Origin: Alcaligenes sp. SORT26
GTDB taxonomy: Bacteria > Pseudomonadota > Gammaproteobacteria > Burkholderiales > Burkholderiaceae_B
Assembly: GCF_017377875.1 (NCBI RefSeq)
Contig: NZ_CP070975.1
Span: 2,170,001 to 2,234,000 of the forward strand
Length of the DNA: 64,000 nt
Reading direction: 5' to 3'
The position numbers and the translations under genes were made by a program. The notes below the pieces were generated by a model. It ran no database searches and was not told where the DNA came from. It worked only from the letters and a program-made list of their open reading frames with translations. Below, one piece after another: positions 1-7,977 of the stretch; within the stretch, counting starts at the first letter, position 1, and each line of letters opens with the position of its first letter.

Positions 1-1820
1 CGCAGGCCATGCAGTTGATGCTGGCCGTTCAGCGAGCTTTCGCCCCCGGCAATCACCACGGCCAAATTGTCCACGCCCTGAATATTGCCGTCGTAACGCA
101 GGCGGAAATCGGGATCGGCCTGTAGCGTGGCTCGCCCTTGTGCATCTGCCTTTTGCCCGAAATTCACATGGGTGACAAACAGCTCGCCATTGCTTTGACG
201 AGTGGAATAGTCAGACAGGATATCGCCCTGAATCCGGGCTCCCTGCATGATATTGATATTCTCAACCTGGGCATTCCTGGAAATCTGGATAGCGGCTTTC
301 TTGCCCGACAAAAGACCGGCTAAATGGTAGTCCTTGATCAGTGCGCCCTGCAAAGCCAAAGGCAAACTCTCGGCAGGAACCAGGGTACCTCGGTAATTCA
401 AGAGCCAGGAGCCACGATAGTCCCCGCCCTCAAGACCATCCGCAAAATTGCCCATCACATTATTGCCAAAGTCGAACAGCGCAGCGACGCCGTCTTCGCC
501 CTCAGCACGCACTTCGCCCCGCTGGACAATCGTGTGTTCACGACCGTAGCTGAACTGCAGGCCACGGCCATACCAGCCTTGTGCATGAATACGGGTACTT
601 TCGGGAATGATGAGCGTGCTCTCGCTACCATCCACGCGCACACCCACCCCACCCGGGCCCGCACTCAACAAATCTGCCGCCTGGGTCAGGGTGTTGCGCT
701 CACCATAAATGTGCAGCCCCACGCCTTGAGTCGCCTGGTTGTACTGGCCCGGCAGGTAAGCAGTCCCTTCGCTATTACGAGCGAAAAACCCATTCTTGCT
801 GGTCAGAGTGAGCCCATCGCCGTAGACGGAATAGCCATAAAAATTGCGCCGGTCGATCTGCAAGCCCATATCCTGCAAGGATGCCAGCTCCGCTTCCATC
901 ATATTGGTGTAATTGCGATAAGACTGGTGGCTCATCAAACTGTTGCGCAACTCCGAATGCCCCATGTAGTCAGTGTCCACATAGGCCGGCTGCTTACCCT
1001 GATAACCCAAGATCCGAACCGGGATGCCAGGCATGGCACCGTCCAGCACTTCCTGCACATGCTGGCCCGTGAAATAGCCTTGGTCCTTGCGCAGATCAAA
1101 CGCGTCCGGATCGTAAGCGTTATTGCACATCGAACACAGAATCGCCTGTCCGGGCCGGGCCTCATTGCCATTGTCATCGCGCAAACCCTGCGCCCAGGAT
1201 GTCAGACTTGGCCGTATGTAAGGCGTATTCGACCCTGGCCCCAAGTAGTCGTATGCAACACCGATCATCCCCAACGTATGGCCAAACTCATGGAACATAA
1301 CAGCTGAATAATCTGCTTGGTCATTCAAGGGAAGCTGGCTAGGCCGAAGCGCAGCGGTATCAAAGGTGATAGGTCCCACCACAACCTCGGCAAGCGGGAG
1401 CTTGAGCTGGTCGCTGTCCAGCTTATTGAGTAGTGCCGCTTGGGGAAGGAGCAGGTAAAGCGAGCCTGCTGAATCCGGGTCAGGCGTCACGGTGGTACCT
1501 GCTCGGGCATCCGGATGCCCGACTGTGCCGACATTAACGATTGCTGGCACATACCCTGGCTTCAAAGACAGAATCTCAGTCCAGCGACTGAGCGCACCTC
1601 GAATTTTAAGACGGGCATTGTCGTCCAGATCAAAAACGGATCGTGGACCACTGTCCGGATCATCCATGGAATAGGACCCATCCTGCGTACCGAAAATGCG
1701 CAGCTCAAAGACTGCTTCTCCTTTCTTGTTGTAGATCGTTTCGGCCTGATACGCTTGGGCGTTGGCCGAAGCCAACAACAAGGCACCAGCGGTGAGCAGG
1801 GTTTTCGGGATCGCGGACAT
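1..1820 (-). CDS. Exported autotransporter-like protein with HEFGH metalloprotease motif (3' end outside window)
   Basis: An open frame runs leftward off the window edge, so only the first ~606 residues are visible. ATG at 1820 is preferred (GGAG nine bases upstream); an in-frame ATG at 1826 is only three bases from it. Residues 1-23 form a signal peptide with an ANAQA cleavage region. Residues 177-184 read HEFGHTLG, the HExxH zinc-protease signature, inside a globular region of roughly residues 25-320. The metzincin third His three residues after the Gly is absent. From about residue 340 the sequence becomes Gly/Asn-rich with repeating short beta-strand patterns, like an autotransporter passenger beta-helix. 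The C-terminal barrel expected of a type V protein would lie beyond the window, so the secretion class is inferred. No partner gene is visible upstream. Confidence 0.72.
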   Translation of the reverse strand, partial: MSAIPKTLLTAGALLLASANAQAYQAETIYNKKGEAVFELRIFGTQDGSYSMDDPDSGPRSVFDLDDNARLKIRGALSRWTEILSLKPGYVPAIVNVGTVGHPDARAGTTVTPDPDSAGSLYLLLPQAALLNKLDSDQLKLPLAEVVVGPITFDTAALRPSQLPLNDQADYSAVMFHEFGHTLGMIGVAYDYLGPGSNTPYIRPSLTSWAQGLRDDNGNEARPGQAILCSMCNNAYDPDAFDLRKDQGYFTGQHVQEVLDGAMPGIPVRILGYQGKQPAYVDTDYMGHSELRNSLMSHQSYRNYTNMMEAELASLQDMGLQIDRRNFYGYSVYGDGLTLTSKNGFFARNSEGTAYLPGQYNQATQGVGLHIYGERNTLTQAADLLSAGPGGVGVRVDGSESTLIIPESTRIHAQGWYGRGLQFSYGREHTIVQRGEVRAEGEDGVAALFDFGNNVMGNFADGLEGGDYRGSWLLNYRGTLVPAESLPLALQGALIKDYHLAGLLSGKKAAIQISRNAQVENINIMQGARIQGDILSDYSTRQSNGELFVTHVNFGQKADAQGRATLQADPDFRLRYDGNIQGVDNLAVVIAGGESSLNGQHQLHGL

Positions 1821-2045
1821 GAGCATCGACTCCAGGTCTGGAAAATACACAAGACGACCCTGCCATAAACACCCGAGGGACAGCCTCCAAACAGGTACCT
1901 TAATGCAAATAGCGAATAGGAAACGTTTAATTCGCACAGCCAAGTAGCAAACAATTCTGTATTCGATGAGACGGGCTAAGCCAAACCCACGTAGTGCGTA
2001 CATTGAGCGATACGCTGCCGATTACCCTCAAAGCTGGTGCTATTA

Positions 2046-3068
2046 CTACTCGCCCCACCCCTCCAGAACCAGTTTGCCCCTTGCCTTTCCCGACTCAATC
2101 AAAGCATGGGCTTTCTTCATATTGCTGGCATTGATACTGCCAAAACGCTCAGTCAAAGTAGTACGTATCAGCCCCGCATCAATAAGGGCAGCGACTTCGC
2201 TTAGCAAACGGTGCTGGGCCTGCATGTCGTCCGTGCCAAACAAGGCACGGGTAAACATGAACTCCCAATGCAAAGACACGGACTTGCGTTTGAGCTTGCC
2301 CACATCAAGACTGGCCGGATCATCAATCAGACCGAACTTCCCTTGGGGGGCAATAAGCTGCACGATCTGGTCGAAATGCTGATCCGTATGCGTCAGGCTG
2401 ACGACATAATCCACTTCCGGATGCCCGATCCGCTCCAGTTGCTCCGCCAACGGCTGGCTGTGATCAATGACATGATGCGCGCCCAGATCCTGCACCCAAG
2501 CTTGGGTTTCTGGACGGGAGGCGGTGCCAATGACGGTCAAAGAGGTCAAGCGGGCAGCCAACTGCGTCAAAATGGAACCCACCCCACCTGATGCCCCAAT
2601 AATCAATATGGTCTGGTCCGAGGGAGCTTTGCCTGGGGCCACGCCCAAGCGGTCAAACAGCATCTCCCAAGCGGTGATCGTGGTCAGGGGCAAGGCAGCC
2701 GCCGCCGCAAAATCCAGCGTTTTCGGTGCATGGGCCACGATACGCTCGTCCACCAAATGCAATTGGCTATTCGTACCGGGGCGCGCAATAGAGCCGGCAT
2801 ACCAGACGCGATCACCTGGCTGGAACAAACTGACTTGTGGCCCTACCCCCTGCACAATCCCGCAGGCATCCCAACCCAGCACTTTGAATTCCTCTCCATC
2901 GGCAGGTAAGGCCGATTGGCGAACCTTGGTATCGACCGGATTGACCGAGACCGCATGTACTTGCACCAACAGATCACGACCTGTGGCCACCGGGTCGGGC
3001 AGCTCAATATCCATCAGGGACTCGGGCAGCTCTATCGCTTGAGGAACTTTGTAGGCAATCGCTTTCAT
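2046..3068 (-). CDS. Zinc-type alcohol dehydrogenase-like / quinone oxidoreductase (MDR superfamily)
   Basis: A 340-residue medium-chain dehydrogenase/reductase. The N-terminal GroES-like half (about 1-130) contains the VSVNPVDTKVR segment typical of the quinone-oxidoreductase-like alcohol dehydrogenase subfamily. The Rossmann half carries IIGASGGVGS at about 150-165 for NADPH. The Cys/His catalytic and structural zinc ligands of true alcohol dehydrogenases are not seen, so a zinc-independent enone or quinone reductase is likelier. The gene starts 31 bases downstream of the nemA-like gene on the same strand, and the two probably share a transcript as a reactive-electrophile reduction pair. 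The substrate cannot be told from sequence. Confidence 0.85.
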   Translation of the reverse strand: MKAIAYKVPQAIELPESLMDIELPDPVATGRDLLVQVHAVSVNPVDTKVRQSALPADGEEFKVLGWDACGIVQGVGPQVSLFQPGDRVWYAGSIARPGTNSQLHLVDERIVAHAPKTLDFAAAAALPLTTITAWEMLFDRLGVAPGKAPSDQTILIIGASGGVGSILTQLAARLTSLTVIGTASRPETQAWVQDLGAHHVIDHSQPLAEQLERIGHPEVDYVVSLTHTDQHFDQIVQLIAPQGKFGLIDDPASLDVGKLKRKSVSLHWEFMFTRALFGTDDMQAQHRLLSEVAALIDAGLIRTTLTERFGSINASNMKKAHALIESGKARGKLVLEGWGE

Positions 3069-3099
3069 CTCTTTTCCTTTTTAAAATCAGTCGTCTGTC

Positions 3100-4200
3100 T
3101 TAGCCCATGCCCGGATAATCGGTATACCCGTGGGCGCCACCCCCAAACAAGGTTTGGGGATCAAAACTTGCCAAGGGAAGCTGATCACGCAAGCGCGCAG
3201 GCAAATCCGGATTGGCGATAAAGGGGCGACCAAACGCCACCAGATCAGCCAGGCCACTCTTTACAATCTGCTCGGCCCTGTGTGCGTCGTACTTGCCCGC
3301 AACGATAATTCGACCCGAAAAGTGAGCACGCAAGGCATGGCGAAAATCATCAGGAATCTCAGGGGCATCATCCCAATCGGCTTCGGACAGATGGATATAG
3401 GCCAGACCCTTCCCATCCAGTACCTTCGCCAAATGCAAGATGGTTGGAATGATTTCGGGACAGTTCATGGCTCGCTGCGTAATAAAGGGAGCCAGACGGA
3501 TACCCGTGCGCTCTGCACCTATCTCCCCCGCTACTGCTTCGACCACTTCTCTGGCAAAACGAATACGGTTCTCCACGCTGCCGCCATACGCATCTTCACG
3601 GTGATTGGATGTGGTACGCAGGAACTGATCAATCAGGTAGCCATTGGCACCATGGATTTCCACGCCATCAAATCCCGCTTGCATGGCTTTGGCGGCCGCC
3701 TGACGGTAATCCTCAATCACGGCTGCAATCTCTTGCTCGGTCAATGCGCGCGGCACGGGGCAATCCAGCATCCGCCCCACCCCATCCTCCCCCACGACCC
3801 AAACCTGAGCCTGGGGTGACAAGGCGGAAGGAGCCACAGTCTGCCCATCTGCATGAAAGCTGGCATGCGACATCCGACCAACATGCCACAGTTGCAAGAC
3901 AATCCGGCCACCGGCCTGGTGCACGGCATCTGTTACCAGGCGCCAGCCCTGCACCTGCTGCTGGGTGTAAATACCGGGCGTAAAGCTGTAGCCTTGCCCT
4001 TGTCGCGAAATCTGCGTGGCTTCGCTGATCAACAAGCCTGCACTGGCACGCTGGGCGTAGTACTGGGCCATCAGCGCGTTCGGAATATCACCCGGCTGGT
4101 CGGTACGGCTGCGTGTCATGGGAGCCATCACGATACGGTTAGGCAACTGCAAGCTGCCCACTTTTAATGCTGAAAACAAAGTAGATGTCGCTAAACCCAT
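3100..4200 (-). CDS. nemA: Old yellow enzyme family alkene reductase (N-ethylmaleimide reductase type)
   Basis: A 366-residue FMN-dependent TIM-barrel ene reductase, full length for the family. RIVMAPMTRSR near residue 22 is the FMN-binding first strand. QLWHVGR near 100 and HGANGYLIDQFLR near 184 carry the His/Asn pair that binds the carbonyl of the substrate and the tyrosine that donates the proton. The family reduces activated C=C bonds of maleimides, enals and nitro-esters with NADPH. The gene is divergent from the LysR gene at 4383 across about 180 bases, the usual arrangement of a regulator and its target. The MDR gene follows downstream. Confidence 0.9.
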   Translation of the reverse strand: MGLATSTLFSALKVGSLQLPNRIVMAPMTRSRTDQPGDIPNALMAQYYAQRASAGLLISEATQISRQGQGYSFTPGIYTQQQVQGWRLVTDAVHQAGGRIVLQLWHVGRMSHASFHADGQTVAPSALSPQAQVWVVGEDGVGRMLDCPVPRALTEQEIAAVIEDYRQAAAKAMQAGFDGVEIHGANGYLIDQFLRTTSNHREDAYGGSVENRIRFAREVVEAVAGEIGAERTGIRLAPFITQRAMNCPEIIPTILHLAKVLDGKGLAYIHLSEADWDDAPEIPDDFRHALRAHFSGRIIVAGKYDAHRAEQIVKSGLADLVAFGRPFIANPDLPARLRDQLPLASFDPQTLFGGGAHGYTDYPGMG

Positions 4201-4382
4201 GATTCGTGTGCCTCATCAAAAAAATGAAAATGTGGATCACAGTGTGCCTTTTCAGACTCTTTAGAAAAACAGGCCTTTGCTTGAAACGATCTTCAAAAAT
4301 ATTTTGAAAATAGCGTCATAATTAACCCTATTAGTTCGCTTTCCAGCATAAAAACTCTGAACTCAGCCCAGCGAGACACGCC

Positions 4383-5327
4383 ATGAAAGCCCTGCAGGAT
4401 CTGGAAATTTTTGTTCGCACCGCTGACACGGCCAGCCTGTCCGCCACGGCACGGGGTCTGGGCATAACACCGGCAGCCGCCAGTGCGGCACTCAAACGCC
4501 TGGAGGCGGAAGTGGGGGTGCAGCTTTTTCTGCGCTCCACCCGCCATTTGCGGCTGACCTCTGAAGGCGAAGTGTTTCTGGCCCAATGCCGTCCCGCCCT
4601 GTCCGCCCTGCAGCAAGCCAGCCTGCAACTGGCCAGCGGCGGCCCCGGTTCCCGTGGCCAACTGAAGCTGGCCGCACCATCCGACCTGGGGCGCAATGTA
4701 CTCTTGCCGTGGTTGAACGAGTTTCAGGACGCCAATCCGGGCGTGGACATACGTCTGCATCTGTCCGACCGGCTGGCCAATGTCTACAGCGAACCTATTG
4801 ATGCAGCCTTTCGCTATGGCCATCCGGCAGACTCCAATCTGGTGGCTCTGCCTTTAGCGCCGACACACCGCCGGGTCCTGTGCGCCGCCCCCTCCTACTT
4901 GAAGCAGCACGGCACCCCCACCTCCCCTCTGGAACTGCAGCAGCACGACTGTCTGTGCTTCATGCTGGGGGATGATGTGCATGATCGCTGGAAGTTCGAG
5001 CGCAGCGGCCAGCCCGCCACCTTTGTTCGTGTCCGGGCAGTGAATGTCTCCAACGACGGGGATGTGGTCCGACGCTGGGCTTTGCTGGGCAAAGGCATTG
5101 CGTACAAATCCTACTTCGATGTGGCCCAGGACCTTGCCAGTGGCCGCCTGCACGCTATCTGCGAGGACTGGCAAGGCGAAAGCACGCCCCTGTATTTGCT
5201 GGCGGCCGGAAGGCAGCAAATTACCCCCCTGCTGCGCCAGCTACATCAATTCATGCAAGAGCGTCTGGAACGGTGGGAACAGCAGCATCTGCCGAAAAAG
5301 CACACAGGAACGACGATGAACGTCTAG
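4383..5327 (+). CDS. LysR-family transcriptional regulator divergent from nemA
   Basis: A 314-residue regulator. The N-terminal winged helix-turn-helix (about 1-60) has the pattern SLSATARGLGITPAAASAALKRLEAEVG and LFLRSTRHLRLT. It is followed by a LysR substrate-binding domain (about 90-295). The AAASAALKRLE recognition helix and the later YRYGHP-like and ISYKSYFDV-type segments resemble the CrgA/DsdC-like group that often controls oxidoreductases. Its divergent position suggests it controls nemA and the MDR gene. The inducer is not predictable. Confidence 0.88.
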   Translation: MKALQDLEIFVRTADTASLSATARGLGITPAAASAALKRLEAEVGVQLFLRSTRHLRLTSEGEVFLAQCRPALSALQQASLQLASGGPGSRGQLKLAAPSDLGRNVLLPWLNEFQDANPGVDIRLHLSDRLANVYSEPIDAAFRYGHPADSNLVALPLAPTHRRVLCAAPSYLKQHGTPTSPLELQQHDCLCFMLGDDVHDRWKFERSGQPATFVRVRAVNVSNDGDVVRRWALLGKGIAYKSYFDVAQDLASGRLHAICEDWQGESTPLYLLAAGRQQITPLLRQLHQFMQERLERWEQQHLPKKHTGTTMNV

Positions 5328-5409
5328 GAAATCGACCCAAGGCCGTCATCCTACCTTGCTCTAATTCGATCGACCCTTTCCCCAACATCAGTGACAAGGC
5401 TATCGAATC

Positions 5410-7656
5410 ATGAGACATGCGCACACGGCCCGCTCCGCCTCCCAGCGGCCCGGTTTTCCCTCCCCCTCTGAACACTCGTATCCAGACAGCAATAAGCGGC
5501 CCTTCCAAGGTCTGTCCCGCCCTGCTTTTGGCAAACCCGGCCTGCTCAAAGCCCTTGCGGTGGCCACCCTGTCGGCTACCTTGGCTGCTTGTGGCGGGTC
5601 CGGCACAGGCAACGGCCCGGAAGCTGAACCCGAAACACCCGTCAACCCGGACAAACCGGATACCCCCAGCACCCGCCACGCCCTGATCATCAATCTGGAC
5701 GGGGCTACCTATCAGGCCGTGCAGCAAGGCATTGCCGCTGGCAGCCTGCCCAATCTGGCCAAGCTGCATGTGCAGTTGGCCTACAGCGGAGGCGTCGCCG
5801 GTACCCCCAGCCAACAGGCCAATCTGGATATGCCCAGTTGGGCCAGCCTGCTAACCGGAACCTGGGCCAACCGCCATGGCGTGGTGTCTACTGCACCGGA
5901 TCAAGTCCTGCGCCAAAACAGCCTGTTCCACTCCGCGCAAAACGAACAGAATGCTGCAGCCGTGGCATCCAAAGGCTTGGCACACTTGCTCAAGGCCGAT
6001 CACGATGCCGAGCGTCTGCATAAGCTGGCCGACTGTTCGCCGCAGACCGTCACCTTGTCCTGCGTATCCAGCCAGGCCCTGGAGATGATTGAAGGAGACT
6101 ATCGCAAGGTCCTGGTTCAGTATCGCTCCGCCAAAGACGCCGCACTGGACTTTGGTATTGAATCGCCCGACTACAACGCCACGCTTAGCAAGCTGGACAA
6201 GGAAATCGGCACTCTGCTGGACGCTGCCGCCAAACAAAAAGACCGCGAATGGCTGGTAGTCGTGACCGGCAACCATGGCCTGAGCGAACACGGCCAGGAT
6301 AATGGCTTGCCGTTGCTGCCCCAGTCCACAACCTTCCTGGCTGTCAATCAGGCCGTCAACACAGGGGAGCACGGTATTGGCGCCAGCGTACCTGCTACGC
6401 TGCCCGAGCTGTATCAGTACAACAGCCTGGTGGATGTGGCCCCTACCATCATGCGGTATCTGGACAAGCTGCCCCCGGCTGCCGACTACAAGCTCGATGG
6501 CAGCAGCCTGCTGGGCCCTCAAGCCGTCACGGGTCTGCAAGCCACGGTGCTGGACAATCATTCCTCCACCGTCGCGATCAAACTGGACTGGAAAGCACCC
6601 GCCGATGCCCCTATCGACATCTTGCGTGACGGCCAGGTGATCGCCTCGCGTCTGCCTGCTGGCACACAAAGCTACACCGATAACCAGGCCACCGCTGGTC
6701 TGTCTGACCGGGGCACCTACCAGTTTGACTACACCGTGCAGGCCGGTTCAGGCACCGATGCAGCCTGGCGCAGTCTGTTCAGCCCGCCTATCTCGTACCT
6801 GCCTCCTGTCCCGCTGGAAGCCTCTCTGCTCAATGGCCTGGTCTCCTACTATCCCTTCAGCGCCAATTTGCCACCTGTGGACGCGCAGAAAAACAGCACC
6901 ATGGCCCCCGCCTCCAAAGATCTGCCCAATGCGGCGGGCCTGGTCGTGCCCGGTCCCTTTACAGGCACGCATGGCTTGCTGGTTGACACCAACTATGTCA
7001 CCGAAGAAGGTCTGGAAGGCTATCGCATGACGCCAGCTCAAGGCTTTGACATCTCCACGGGCAGCAACCCGCAATTCACCATTGGCTTCTGGTATCAGGT
7101 GCCCAAGTGCATTGATCGCAACAATGTCACCGTCTTGTCCAACAAGAACTACGTCAGCGGCGCCAATGCTGGTGTCGCCATTGGCTTGTTCAGCAGCGGC
7201 AGCCAGAACCAGTGCGGCATTGCATTCAATATTGGCTCGGGTGGGGTACGTGCCGACGGCCCGACCAACCCTTACACCCAGATTCCGGTCGGTAAGTGGG
7301 TACACATTGCTTTCTCGGTCGACGGGGTTGCCAAGACCATGAATATGCGCGTGTTTGATCCCTCTACCGAGCGTGTCACGCATGTGGCTACCGACAAATC
7401 CACAGGCGCTGTTGATCTCTCCAAACTGTCGCCCTTCCCGCAATGGGGCATTGGCGATGATGGCACCGGCAAGTTCCTGATGAACAAATGCAATGGCTCG
7501 GTCACGCCTCCCTATACCGTAGGCAAATGCTCTGTTGCTCCGCCCACCCAGCAAATGTTTGGTGACCTGGCCATGTGGAACCGCGTCCTGAGCAACCAGG
7601 AACTGAGCTCTATCTACTGGTCCAAAAAACCACTGACTAGCCTGAGCACACACTAA
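5410..7656 (+). CDS. Lipoprotein with alkaline-phosphatase-fold domain and C-terminal LamG-like domain
   Basis: A 748-residue exported protein. The lipobox LAAC places the lipidated Cys at residue 61, after an unusually long basic N-region of about 43 residues; no better start was found. Residues 90-370 resemble the type I phosphodiesterase/alkaline phosphatase fold: NLDG (D97), MPSWASLLTG near 142-151 and LVDVAPTIMRYL. However, the usual DHG metal motif reads NHG (288-290), and the D..GH.HG stretch is not recognisable. A short beta-sandwich spacer (about 375-455) is followed by a concanavalin/LamG-like region (about 465-735) ending in the typical LAMWNRVLSNQELSSIY. It precedes a tiny lipoprotein and a phospholipase C. 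It may be a surface glycan- or lipid-binding phosphatase, or a pseudoenzyme. Confidence 0.78.
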   Translation: MRHAHTARSASQRPGFPSPSEHSYPDSNKRPFQGLSRPAFGKPGLLKALAVATLSATLAACGGSGTGNGPEAEPETPVNPDKPDTPSTRHALIINLDGATYQAVQQGIAAGSLPNLAKLHVQLAYSGGVAGTPSQQANLDMPSWASLLTGTWANRHGVVSTAPDQVLRQNSLFHSAQNEQNAAAVASKGLAHLLKADHDAERLHKLADCSPQTVTLSCVSSQALEMIEGDYRKVLVQYRSAKDAALDFGIESPDYNATLSKLDKEIGTLLDAAAKQKDREWLVVVTGNHGLSEHGQDNGLPLLPQSTTFLAVNQAVNTGEHGIGASVPATLPELYQYNSLVDVAPTIMRYLDKLPPAADYKLDGSSLLGPQAVTGLQATVLDNHSSTVAIKLDWKAPADAPIDILRDGQVIASRLPAGTQSYTDNQATAGLSDRGTYQFDYTVQAGSGTDAAWRSLFSPPISYLPPVPLEASLLNGLVSYYPFSANLPPVDAQKNSTMAPASKDLPNAAGLVVPGPFTGTHGLLVDTNYVTEEGLEGYRMTPAQGFDISTGSNPQFTIGFWYQVPKCIDRNNVTVLSNKNYVSGANAGVAIGLFSSGSQNQCGIAFNIGSGGVRADGPTNPYTQIPVGKWVHIAFSVDGVAKTMNMRVFDPSTERVTHVATDKSTGAVDLSKLSPFPQWGIGDDGTGKFLMNKCNGSVTPPYTVGKCSVAPPTQQMFGDLAMWNRVLSNQELSSIYWSKKPLTSLSTH

Positions 7657-7667
7657 GCGAGCCCACC

Positions 7668-7904
7668 ATGATTCTGAATTTACGGACTGTGCGCCACGCC
7701 CTGCTCGCTGGCATGACTGCCTTGTTGCTAAGTGCTTGCAGCAGTGGAAACTCCAGCGACTCCGAGGCCCCGCCCGGCACGGGGAGCTCGGGTAGCGAGC
7801 AAGTGCCCATTGTGACGCCCCCAGCCACGGGCTCTCAAGGCGAGCAAGGCACGGACTTGGGCACGCCCCCCACACCGAACTCGCAATTGGACTGCGCACC
7901 TTAA
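7668..7904 (+). CDS. Small lipoprotein, Ser/Gly/Pro-rich
   Basis: A 78-residue protein starting 11 bases after the phosphatase-like gene. The signal peptide has a basic start, a hydrophobic core LLAGMTALLL and the lipobox LLSAC at about residue 24. The mature part is low-complexity, rich in Ser, Gly, Thr, Pro and Glu, and ends DCAP. There is no recognisable domain. It resembles linker-only lipoproteins and may be a spacer or the remnant of a larger surface protein. The tight spacing between two exported proteins supports real expression. Confidence 0.62.
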   Translation: MILNLRTVRHALLAGMTALLLSACSSGNSSDSEAPPGTGSSGSEQVPIVTPPATGSQGEQGTDLGTPPTPNSQLDCAP

Positions 7905-7977
7905 GCGCATGGTAGCCAGGCCCGACGAATGTCCTCGCCTGGCTCCACTCCAACCTCTTATCGACAAGGCTTTCCCC

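Noticed and set aside
324-1307. Long plus-strand frame (327 codons)
   Set aside because: It is antisense to the autotransporter-like gene, whose reading has a signal peptide and the HEFGH motif; the plus frame has no domain and no Shine-Dalgarno sequence.
5328-5409. Possible Pho box before the exported trio
   Set aside because: A single CCGTCAT half-site is seen, but no second properly spaced repeat.
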